Shown here: positions 34,148 to 41,569 of the stretch, in pieces
Layout: each line of letters begins with the position of its first letter
Numbering within the stretch: the stretch's first letter is position 1
Source: SP5GCR1 sp965199685
GTDB lineage: Bacteria > Pseudomonadota > Gammaproteobacteria > Poriferisulfidales > Oxydemutatoraceae
Direction of reading: 5' to 3'
Assembly: GCA_965199685.1 (NCBI GenBank)
Contig: OZ241323.1
Location: forward strand, 1,674,001-1,738,000
DNA length: 64,000 nt
Position numbers and translations under genes: made by a program
The notes under the pieces: model-generated
Seen by the model: only the letters and a program-made list of their open reading frames with translations
Database searches by the model: none
What the model was told of the DNA's origin: nothing

Positions 34148-35338
34148 CTATAATGCAAAACCAAGCGTAAAGATAGGGACATACATTGCTGCGATAATCC
34201 AGCCGACTATGGCTGCCACCAAACAAATTAATGCAGGTTCCACCCAGTGCATAATGCTACGCATTTCTGTATCAAAGAGATCGTTGTAATAAGTTGCTAT
34301 TTGCGCCAAGGATTCCGTGAGTTGACCACTATCTATGCCGACACGTATCATTTGCTTCATAAATTGCTCAAAAAAATCTACTTTGCAAATAGCATCGTAT
34401 AAGTTCGCCCCTTTATTTATATCGTGTTTGAGTGTCTCTAAGGCTCTTTTGAATACCGCATCTCGTGTTGCCGACGGCAACCACTCCATCACTTTATCTA
34501 TAGGAACACCTGCTTGATAAGCCAAACCCAAAGTAGTTGCAAAAAAACTCTGAAAATAGCTACGCCTAAGAGAACCGCAAAGAGGAAGTTTTAAGAAAAC
34601 ATACGATGTGATATATCTAAACGTCATAACCGTACGATGTAGCAATAAACTGGTTATATAAACCGACAACAATACAATCAACAATACGCCACCGTGTTGT
34701 TCTAGCCAAGATGAAAGATCCAAAGTTAATTGCGTATAGTTTGGTATTGCAGCACCAAGTGCCGCATAGCTTTTTTCAAACTGAGGTACCACCGTTTTCA
34801 ACAATAAAACCATCACCGCTATTGCCACACCCAATATCAACGAAGGATACGCCAAGGCGCGTTTTAAGCTACGCAATGCAAGAATCTGCTTTTCCTTTTG
34901 CGCCGCAAGTTCGTTAAGCAATGCGACCAATTTACCACTATCTTCTCCGATACGAATCATGTTGACAAGGTACTGCTGCCGACTATCCAAATGGGGTTTT
35001 AAGCCTTCGGATAAACTTAAGCCCGACTTGAGGCAATACAACAACCAAGCGAGCACTGATTTTAGCTTAGACGGTGATTGCTCATAAAGCAACTGTAGTG
35101 CCGAGTCCATCGGCAACCCGGCATTTAATAATGTTGCCAATCGCTTCATCAAAAAGCCTAATGATTTTGTATCCAAACGTTGCACCAAACGAACATCCTG
35201 CGCCTTAGTCAAAATGATCCCTTGATGCTCCAGGTGATGCAAAAGTACACTCTCGTCTTCCGCCACATACATGCCGTTGACAGTAACCCCGTCAGAGCTA
35301 ATACCACGCCACTTAAATAACTGAGCCGATGTTTGCAT
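34148..35338 (-). CDS. pilC: Type IV pilus inner-membrane platform protein PilC
   Basis: PilC is the inner-membrane platform that couples the PilB/PilT motors to pilus assembly. The 396-aa protein has two GspF-type domains, each with MIRIGEDSGKL and MIRVGIDSGQL as the conserved turn, and three membrane helices near 165-185, 210-230 and 375-395. It starts 4 bp after the pilA stop. pilB, normally adjacent, is not in this cluster or elsewhere in the window. Confidence 0.93.
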   Translation of the reverse strand: MQTSAQLFKWRGISSDGVTVNGMYVAEDESVLLHHLEHQGIILTKAQDVRLVQRLDTKSLGFLMKRLATLLNAGLPMDSALQLLYEQSPSKLKSVLAWLLYCLKSGLSLSEGLKPHLDSRQQYLVNMIRIGEDSGKLVALLNELAAQKEKQILALRSLKRALAYPSLILGVAIAVMVLLLKTVVPQFEKSYAALGAAIPNYTQLTLDLSSWLEQHGGVLLIVLLSVYITSLLLHRTVMTFRYITSYVFLKLPLCGSLRRSYFQSFFATTLGLAYQAGVPIDKVMEWLPSATRDAVFKRALETLKHDINKGANLYDAICKVDFFEQFMKQMIRVGIDSGQLTESLAQIATYYNDLFDTEMRSIMHWVEPALICLVAAIVGWIIAAMYVPIFTLGFAL

Positions 35339-35342
35339 TATC

Positions 35343-35792
35343 TTAACGACAGTTTGACGGCAGATACTTGGAATCTATGGGATCAGATTCGCTTTGATCG
35401 TGGCCACAAGTCCAACGCAACGATCCCGTTTGAGGTATCGCTGTTAACAATAGTGCTTTGCCGGCAACATCCTCAGAAACATTCTCAGACAAAGTCAATT
35501 TAATCATTGCCTTGCTATCGTCGTCTCCTTCCTTGCTATAGCCGATTGCAGAAATGTATTCGGTACTAAAAGTGGTGTCTATCCCTGCCACATCAGCATT
35601 CTCTGGCAATTCTGCCATCGTGATATAGTATTCGGAAACCATTACTTTTAGGGAACTTCCAACATTCATAGCTTCGGAAATTTTAGCTCGCACGGTATAA
35701 TCTTGATATGCCGGTATAGCTAAAGACAGCAGTATGCCTACGATCGCTATAGCAATCATCAATTCTATTAATGTAAAACCTTTAATTTTCAT
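35343..35792 (-). CDS. pilA: Type IV pilin
   Basis: This is a major-pilin-like subunit of 149 aa. The leader MKIKG is followed by FTLIELMIAIAIVGILLSLA, with Glu5 of the mature protein present. The C-terminal half has two cysteines (in WTCGHD and in the final NCR) that form the usual disulfide-bounded loop. The ATG at 35792 has an AGGAG ribosome-binding site at the proper distance, so I prefer it to the TTG two codons upstream. It leads the pilA-pilC-pilD-coaE-zapD series and is divergent from nadE. Confidence 0.92.
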   Translation of the reverse strand: MKIKGFTLIELMIAIAIVGILLSLAIPAYQDYTVRAKISEAMNVGSSLKVMVSEYYITMAELPENADVAGIDTTFSTEYISAIGYSKEGDDDSKAMIKLTLSENVSEDVAGKALLLTAIPQTGSLRWTCGHDQSESDPIDSKYLPSNCR

Positions 35793-35917
35793 GCTCAATC
35801 TCCTTATAAAATCAACAGCCTTATTATCCGATTTTGAGGGTTATTTCAAGCCTAGTAAAAATAAACGGTCATATATTTCCGACGAACGGTAGTTAATTCT
35901 TTCAAACACCTCCGAAA

Positions 35918-37525
35918 ATGCGTATTGCTCTAGCACAACACTCTTATAAAATGGCCGATATAGAGGGCAACATACTACGGATATTAAGAGTCGTACGAGA
36001 GGCACATGCCCAAAATGCGCGCTTGGTTGTATTCCCAGAGATGGCAATTACCGGATACCCTGCCGACGATCTTTTATTACGCACCGACTTTCTGAATAAG
36101 ACGGTGCAAGCTCTTGAGTATTTAGCAAGACAATCACCTCCCGATACCGATATTATCGTAGGTGCACCATGGCAAGAAGACGATAATTTATACAACGCAG
36201 CGATACATATCTCGAACAATCGTATAACCTATTGCTACTATAAACGTTATCTGCCCAACTACGGTGTATTTGACGAACGCCGACATTTTAAGCCCGGCAA
36301 TCAAAATTATGTTTTCCAAATAGACGATTTATCCATAGGTGTGACGGTTTGTGAAGATATTTGGCATCCCATACCTGCTCTCGAAACCGCACAATCAAAT
36401 GCAAACCTCATAATCAATATCAACGCATCACCTTTTGATATCAACAAACAAGCCCAACGCGACCACATACTGCAAGAGCGAGTCGCTCAAACTAAAACAC
36501 CCATCTTGTATCTAAATCGTGTCGGCGGACAAGACGAACTCGTCTTTGACGGAGATAGCAGGGTGATTTCCGCACAAGGTCAAAATATTTTGCGCGCACC
36601 GGCCTTTGAAGCAGATGTTTATTTCTTGGAAATAGACAACGGTCAATTATCAGCGAAAACTCAAGCCCGAACATCGGGACAAATTGTCAATATACGACGC
36701 GCTCTGACTATGGGACTAAGAGATTATGTAGAGGATCACGGTGCCACAGGTGTTGTTATCGGATTATCAGGAGGTATTGATTCAGCTGTCACACTAGCGA
36801 TTTCGGTTGAAGCCTTAGGGGCAACTAAGGTGCGTGCCTTGATGATGCCATCTCCCTATACTGCTACAAGTAGCATAGAGGATACCCGTATCTTGACAGA
36901 TAAGTTAAAGGTCGTCTTGCAAGAAATTCCGATCACAAACCTATTTGAAGCGATGAAACAAATGCTCAAGCCGGCCTTTGAGGATTTACCCCCTGACAAA
37001 ACCGAAGAAAATATACAAGCACGCTTGCGCGGCAACTTGTTAATGGCAATCGCTAATAAGCATGGATTGATGGTCGCAGGCACTTCCAACAAAAGCGAAA
37101 TCGCAATGGGTTATACCACGCTTTACGGTGACTCCGTAGGTGCTTATGCACCGCTTAAGGATCTATCTAAAACTTTGGTTTATCAACTCGCACAAGACTA
37201 TAACAAGGACGGGACCATCATCCCTCAACGCATCATAGATAGACCACCGACTGCCGAATTAGCCGAAGGACAACTAGATACCGACAGCCTACCACCTTAC
37301 GAAATACTGGATCCCATATTAGAGAAAATAATAAACCACGATGCCACCGTAGAAGCACTAGTCGCAGAAGGCTACCAATACGACTTGGTTGCAAAGATAT
37401 GGCAGGCTGTCCTCGCCAGCGAATACAAGCGTCGCCAAGCACCAGTAGGACCGAAAATCACACCTCGCGCCTTTGGTAGAGAACGACGATACCCCATCAC
37501 TTGTTATAATTACTCCGATAAATAA
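35918..37525 (+). CDS. nadE: Glutamine-dependent NAD+ synthetase
   Basis: NadE amidates nicotinic acid adenine dinucleotide to NAD+. The 535-aa protein is of the two-domain type. The N-terminal nitrilase-like glutaminase has the Glu41 (FPEMAITGYP), Lys109 (YYKRYLPNY) and Cys145 (TVCEDIWH) triad. The C-terminal synthetase has the PP-loop SGGIDSA at about 281-287 and GTSNKSEIAMGYTTLYGD. It needs no separate ammonia source. It stands between the pilin cluster and a glycosyltransferase-like gene. Confidence 0.96.
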   Translation: MRIALAQHSYKMADIEGNILRILRVVREAHAQNARLVVFPEMAITGYPADDLLLRTDFLNKTVQALEYLARQSPPDTDIIVGAPWQEDDNLYNAAIHISNNRITYCYYKRYLPNYGVFDERRHFKPGNQNYVFQIDDLSIGVTVCEDIWHPIPALETAQSNANLIININASPFDINKQAQRDHILQERVAQTKTPILYLNRVGGQDELVFDGDSRVISAQGQNILRAPAFEADVYFLEIDNGQLSAKTQARTSGQIVNIRRALTMGLRDYVEDHGATGVVIGLSGGIDSAVTLAISVEALGATKVRALMMPSPYTATSSIEDTRILTDKLKVVLQEIPITNLFEAMKQMLKPAFEDLPPDKTEENIQARLRGNLLMAIANKHGLMVAGTSNKSEIAMGYTTLYGDSVGAYAPLKDLSKTLVYQLAQDYNKDGTIIPQRIIDRPPTAELAEGQLDTDSLPPYEILDPILEKIINHDATVEALVAEGYQYDLVAKIWQAVLASEYKRRQAPVGPKITPRAFGRERRYPITCYNYSDK

Positions 37526-37534
37526 GAAAATCCT

Positions 37535-38710
37535 ATGCTTAAAAGAATCTCTGTTTATTGGTACACACTGAAGGCTGCTTTAGTGCTGACTTATATCTTT
37601 CATTTGGACAGAATATACAAACCCTTGTTTGAAAAAAGCCTCATGATAATACGCTCTATTTATACCCCCTCCCTTCGGTCAAACCATCGTGAAATTCCCA
37701 TTGAAAAAAAAGAAGAGACTATTAAAGATAAGAAAAAAAACCAGCAACCCAAGAAAATTAAAAAGAAAAAAGTTAAACTTACAAAGAAAGAATCAACATA
37801 TGATTCACTAAAAAAATACTTTTCAGCATATATATATCTCGTTGGATATCTCAAGGATGGTATAAGTTGCAGATGTATTACCGCAAGAATATTAGAGTAC
37901 GGTAATGTGGGAAGCACTCTATTCACTTTGGTAGGCATAGCATGGATTTGTGAAAAATTAAACATCAATCTCAGGCCGGTTCGTGAAAAGTCTGCCTATT
38001 ACGATATCTTCAACGCCACCTTAAATTACTCGGAATCTTGTCAATGCGAAGAGTTTACAAAATTAAGAGAACCCATAACACAGATAACACACATGAAATA
38101 CCTTAGGATAAACTTAAGGGATGTATTAGGGGAGTTTTCAAGAGATAGAATTTCTAGTGAATTCGGGCATAAAATAATATCGGCATTATCCATAAAACAA
38201 GAGCTACAACAGCAAGCCGATCAGTGGTATCAAACGAATATTAAAAGAAACTTCATTGCGATTCACTATCGTGGAACTGATTCCTTATTCCTAAGGAAAA
38301 TCACAATTGATGCTTATATTACATATTTGCAAAAAGTACTAGACAAAGATTGTTATATTTTTGCATGTTCGGAGAAAGAACAATTTATTACGCGAATGAA
38401 AACAACGTTTCCCGGCAGAGTGGTTGCTAGAAATATAAGGCGATCATATACTGATAAACCCATACACTTTGGTTGTAATTCTCAACAAATACAAGACGCT
38501 TTTATAGACCTTTTGATATTATCTAAAGCCGAACTAATATATACGGTAGGTTCAACTTTCACCGATGCCGCTAGATTCTTAAATCCTACTATCAAAATTA
38601 TTTGCTTGCAACCTAGAGCTAAGAATATTTCTAATTACCTCCCTGTCCCCAGAAAGGATCTAGTAGAAAAAATGAAACAAGAATATCTAGATTCGGAGAT
38701 TAGCGTTTGA
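37535..38710 (+). CDS. Fucosyltransferase-like protein (NodZ/O-FucT type fold)
   Basis: The 391-aa protein is not assigned with certainty. The C-terminal part carries IAIHYRGTDS at about 241-250, the H-x-R-x-T/G-D type motif of alpha-1,6-fucosyltransferases and related GDP-fucose enzymes, and LILSKAELIYTVGSTFTDAARFL, which resembles their second conserved block. Residues 57-88 form a very lysine-rich linker. A hydrophobic stretch near residue 10-24 may anchor it. The gene is AT-rich and lies 9 bp after nadE. A glycosyltransferase acting with the sulfotransferases on a surface or signal glycan is plausible but unproven. Confidence 0.55.
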   Translation: MLKRISVYWYTLKAALVLTYIFHLDRIYKPLFEKSLMIIRSIYTPSLRSNHREIPIEKKEETIKDKKKNQQPKKIKKKKVKLTKKESTYDSLKKYFSAYIYLVGYLKDGISCRCITARILEYGNVGSTLFTLVGIAWICEKLNINLRPVREKSAYYDIFNATLNYSESCQCEEFTKLREPITQITHMKYLRINLRDVLGEFSRDRISSEFGHKIISALSIKQELQQQADQWYQTNIKRNFIAIHYRGTDSLFLRKITIDAYITYLQKVLDKDCYIFACSEKEQFITRMKTTFPGRVVARNIRRSYTDKPIHFGCNSQQIQDAFIDLLILSKAELIYTVGSTFTDAARFLNPTIKIICLQPRAKNISNYLPVPRKDLVEKMKQEYLDSEISV

Positions 38711-38731
38711 TAGCCAAAACAAATAGTATCG

Positions 38732-39592
38732 CTAGTATCTCCTCTTGATCCGCAATTTTTCTAGAATCACGTCGGTCAGATCACCAAATCCGGACATCCA
38801 ATTTCTTTGTTCCTGCTCGCTAACTTGTGCCAACCCCTGTAAGTTAGAAGCGGCGTAATTCGGGTAGTTGTATTCCAAAACTCTAAGCGTATCACTGGCT
38901 AGATCGTTGGAACCTATCTGCTTATATGCTTGCGCCATTAGCAGTAGTCCGTCGGGTGTATGCTGGGCACCGTCGTATCTCTCAAGCATATACTTCATAC
39001 GATTGACCGTTGCTAGATAACTACCCTGCCTATAATAAAAAAGCGCAACACGAATCTCGTGGACTGCCAACATATTGCGTAGCACAACCAGTCGTCTTCT
39101 GGCTTCTTCGCGATACTCGCTATCGGGAAAACGTTGATATAGGGTTTTGAAAGTCTCAAAAGACTCTTCCAAAGGTTGGGAGTCTCTTGCGGTACGGTCG
39201 CGAGGAATAAAAGAATCCAAAAAATGCTTGCCATAATTAAAATAAGCTAAACCTTTCAGATAATAGGCATAATCCAAATAAGGGTTATTGGGATTAATTT
39301 TTATAAACTGCTCAGCCATCACCGCGGCGGTTTCGGCATCATCCGATTTATAACTTGCATAGGCCGTCTCAAGCAAGGCAGAATTTGCAAAAGGACTAAA
39401 AGGATAATCCTTTTCCAGTTTTGCGTATTTCTCTAGCGCAGCGGGGTAGTTACCTTTCTCTAAACTTGCTCTAGCCGAAGTATAGATAACCTCGGCCTCT
39501 TCGTCCTCGCTCTGATCGTCAAACCAAGCACAACCTGAAACAATCAGAGCAAGGTTCAATGAAACTATAAAAAGTAGATATGATAATCGCAT
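38732..39592 (-). CDS. bamD: Outer membrane assembly lipoprotein BamD
   Basis: BamD is the essential lipoprotein of the beta-barrel assembly machine. The 286-aa precursor has a signal peptide ending in a lipobox with Cys21 (ALIVSGCAW). The mature part is made of TPRs, with YTSARASLEKGNYPAALEKY and FEKLYQRFPDSEY-like FETFKTLYQRFPDSEYREEA, the latter a BamD hallmark. It is divergent from rluD, as in E. coli (bamD/rluD/pgeF/clpB). Maturation would need LspA, encoded at 8.8 kb. Confidence 0.95.
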   Translation of the reverse strand: MRLSYLLFIVSLNLALIVSGCAWFDDQSEDEEAEVIYTSARASLEKGNYPAALEKYAKLEKDYPFSPFANSALLETAYASYKSDDAETAAVMAEQFIKINPNNPYLDYAYYLKGLAYFNYGKHFLDSFIPRDRTARDSQPLEESFETFKTLYQRFPDSEYREEARRRLVVLRNMLAVHEIRVALFYYRQGSYLATVNRMKYMLERYDGAQHTPDGLLLMAQAYKQIGSNDLASDTLRVLEYNYPNYAASNLQGLAQVSEQEQRNWMSGFGDLTDVILEKLRIKRRY

Positions 39593-39640
39593 CTCTCACG
39601 GTAGAATGTTATTGATAGTTGTATTATAACGCCTCTCACT

Positions 39641-40603
39641 ATGTCCGATAAAAAATTAACCGCCACATTGCCGACACATTGCATAGGATTAAGGCTAGAC
39701 AAAGCATTGTCAAAATTGTTTGCAGATTATTCGCGAAGTTTTTTGCAACATTGTCTTATAAAGGGCTTGATTTTAGTGAACGGACATACCGCACAAGCTA
39801 GCGATAAAGTATTAGGCGGCGAACAAATCTCTTTTGAGTTGCCGACGGTCGCTTCTGAAAAACCAGTAGGCGAAGCACTTCCCTTAGATATAGTCTTTGA
39901 AGACGAACATCTAATAATTGTCAACAAACAAGCGGGTGTTGTAGTGCATCCTGCTGCCGGACATCATTCTGGGACACTACTGAATGCATTGTTACACCAC
40001 TGCCCGGAGCTAGAAGCATTGCCTCGCTGTGGCATAGTCCATCGGCTGGATAAAGATACCAGTGGCTTATTGGCGATAGCAAAAACCCAAGAAGCACATT
40101 GGGGATTAGTCAAGCAATTACAAAACAAAGAGATGGGACGGCATTATATCGCCTTAGCACGAGGACAATTTATCAGTGGCGGAAGCGTAGATGCTGCAAT
40201 TGGTCGTCATCCAGTAGATCGCAAGCGTATGGCAGTAGTGCAGACCAGTGGCAAAACTGCGATCACTCACTACCGTATCGCATACAGATATACCTCGCAT
40301 ACCCGACTTGATATCACACTTGAAACCGGACGCACCCATCAAATTCGTGTGCACCTATCTCATATACATCATCCATTATTCGGAGATACACTATACGGAG
40401 GCACCTATCGTCCGATTAAAGGGTGGCAACAGCAGCATTTAGACAAACTAAGAAATTTCAACAGACAGGCATTACACGCAAGCCGACTGAGCTTAAAACA
40501 TCCGCATAGCGGTGAATTGTGTCACTATCAATCCGATCTGCCCGACGATATGAAAAACCTATTCAAGTTGTTTGACGAAAATGAAAAAAGCACAACCAAC
40601 TGA
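39641..40603 (+). CDS. rluD: 23S rRNA pseudouridine synthase RluD
   Basis: RluD makes pseudouridines in helix 69 of 23S rRNA. The 320-aa protein has an N-terminal S4 domain (LRLDKALSKLFADYSRSFLQ) and the catalytic domain with the Asp in IVHRLDKDTSGLLAIAK. ETGRTHQIRVHLSHIHHPLFG is also conserved. The gene pair with pgeF downstream and clpB next is the standard arrangement and supports RluD over RluA or RluC. Confidence 0.95.
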   Translation: MSDKKLTATLPTHCIGLRLDKALSKLFADYSRSFLQHCLIKGLILVNGHTAQASDKVLGGEQISFELPTVASEKPVGEALPLDIVFEDEHLIIVNKQAGVVVHPAAGHHSGTLLNALLHHCPELEALPRCGIVHRLDKDTSGLLAIAKTQEAHWGLVKQLQNKEMGRHYIALARGQFISGGSVDAAIGRHPVDRKRMAVVQTSGKTAITHYRIAYRYTSHTRLDITLETGRTHQIRVHLSHIHHPLFGDTLYGGTYRPIKGWQQQHLDKLRNFNRQALHASRLSLKHPHSGELCHYQSDLPDDMKNLFKLFDENEKSTTN

Positions 40604-41354
40604 CGATTATTTCTCCGACGGTTTTCTATGGCCGAATTGGTCGGTTCCAGAACGCGTGAAAGCATGCATCAGCACACGATTAGGCGGCTATAGCCTGCCT
40701 CCTTACGACAGCATGAACATAGCTTTACATGTGGGAGACAACGAACTCAATGTAATCAAGAATCGTCTTGAGCTAAAAAAACGACTCAATCTACCCTTCG
40801 AACCTGCTTGGTTGGAGCAAGTCCACGGCAATAAGGTTGTCGTAGCCGAGCAAAGTCATTTCCCCTGCCAAGCCGATGCCACCATCAGTTTTGGAACAGG
40901 TTATATATGCGCTGTTATGGTTGCAGATTGCTTGCCGGTATTATTTTGTGATCAATCGGCAACTCGCGTCGGTGCTGCACACGCCGGCTGGCGCGGTCTA
41001 GCCGCAGGCGTTTTAGAAAATACGGTTGAGGCATTGGATTGCGATCCTAAACAACTTTGTGCTTTTCTAGGTCCAGCGATAGGGCCGGATGCCTATCAAG
41101 TCGGCGATACGGTGCGCGACACATTCCTAGCACAAAATGACCAATACGCACTATGCTTTCTGCCGGATAACTGCGGTGCATGGAGAGCAAATTTATACCG
41201 ACTAGCACAACTAAAGCTACAAAGCATAGGTGTACGGAACATCAGCGGCGGTTTGCACTGTACCTATCACGACCACAAGCATTTTTTTTCCTATCGGCGA
41301 AAAACCGATACTGGGCGTATCGTTGCATTAATCTATCTGTCAACCCGCCCGTAG
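40581..41354 (+). CDS. pgeF: Multicopper polyphenol oxidase-like/purine nucleoside phosphorylase YfiH
   Basis: The 257-aa protein belongs to the YfiH/DUF152 family, whose members have been given purine nucleoside phosphorylase, adenosine deaminase and peptidoglycan-editing roles. Conserved blocks seen are FLEQVHGNKV-like LEQVHGNKVV, CAVMVADCLPVLFCD, and VGAAHAGWRGLAAGVLE, together with the later LGPAIGPDAYQVG; these hold the zinc-binding Cys and His. The ATG at 40581 is preferred to a TTG three codons earlier. It overlaps rluD by 23 bp. The TAG stop lies at the edge of the next repeat. Confidence 0.93.
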   Translation: MKKAQPTDDYFSDGFLWPNWSVPERVKACISTRLGGYSLPPYDSMNIALHVGDNELNVIKNRLELKKRLNLPFEPAWLEQVHGNKVVVAEQSHFPCQADATISFGTGYICAVMVADCLPVLFCDQSATRVGAAHAGWRGLAAGVLENTVEALDCDPKQLCAFLGPAIGPDAYQVGDTVRDTFLAQNDQYALCFLPDNCGAWRANLYRLAQLKLQSIGVRNISGGLHCTYHDHKHFFSYRRKTDTGRIVALIYLSTRP

Positions 41355-41367
41355 GAACAGACTATTC

Positions 41368-41517
41368 GGGGCTGTTGAAAAATAGAACCGCCGATTGAGC
41401 CAGTAGGTCAATCGGCGTAACAGTGTTCAGAACCTTAACAACCACCCCGTCAGGCTTCGCCTGCCACCCCTCCACGGGAGGGGAATGTACCAATGCAGAC
41501 ACTTTTTCAACAGCCCC
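41368..41517. repeat. Complete 150-bp MITE-like repeat with IS1182-type ends
   Basis: This is the cleanest copy of the family. It starts ggggctgttgaaaaatagaa and ends cactttttcaacagcccc, so the two ends are inverted and match the IS1182 terminus gggactgttgaaaaagta at most positions. Inside are the dyad ccgccgattga/tcaatcggcg, the phrase cagaaccttaac, a small aggcttcgcct hairpin and cccctccacgggagggg. It has no coding capacity. It lies between pgeF and clpB, 6 bp upstream of the clpB heat-shock promoter. Confidence 0.82.
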
Positions 41518-41523
41518 ACCCTA

Positions 41524-41551
41524 CTTGAAAACGACTATCCGACCGCCATAT
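41524..41551 (+). promoter_or_regulatory. Sigma32-type heat-shock promoter of clpB
   Basis: CTTGAAA at 41524-41530 is an exact match to the sigma32 -35, and CGCCATAT at 41544-41551 matches the CCCCATNT -10 at all but one position; the spacer is 13 bp. The clpB ATG is 18 bp downstream of the -10 end, preceded by GGAGAG. This fits heat-shock control of ClpB. Confidence 0.75.
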
Positions 41552-41569
41552 TAGTTATCGGAGAGTAAT

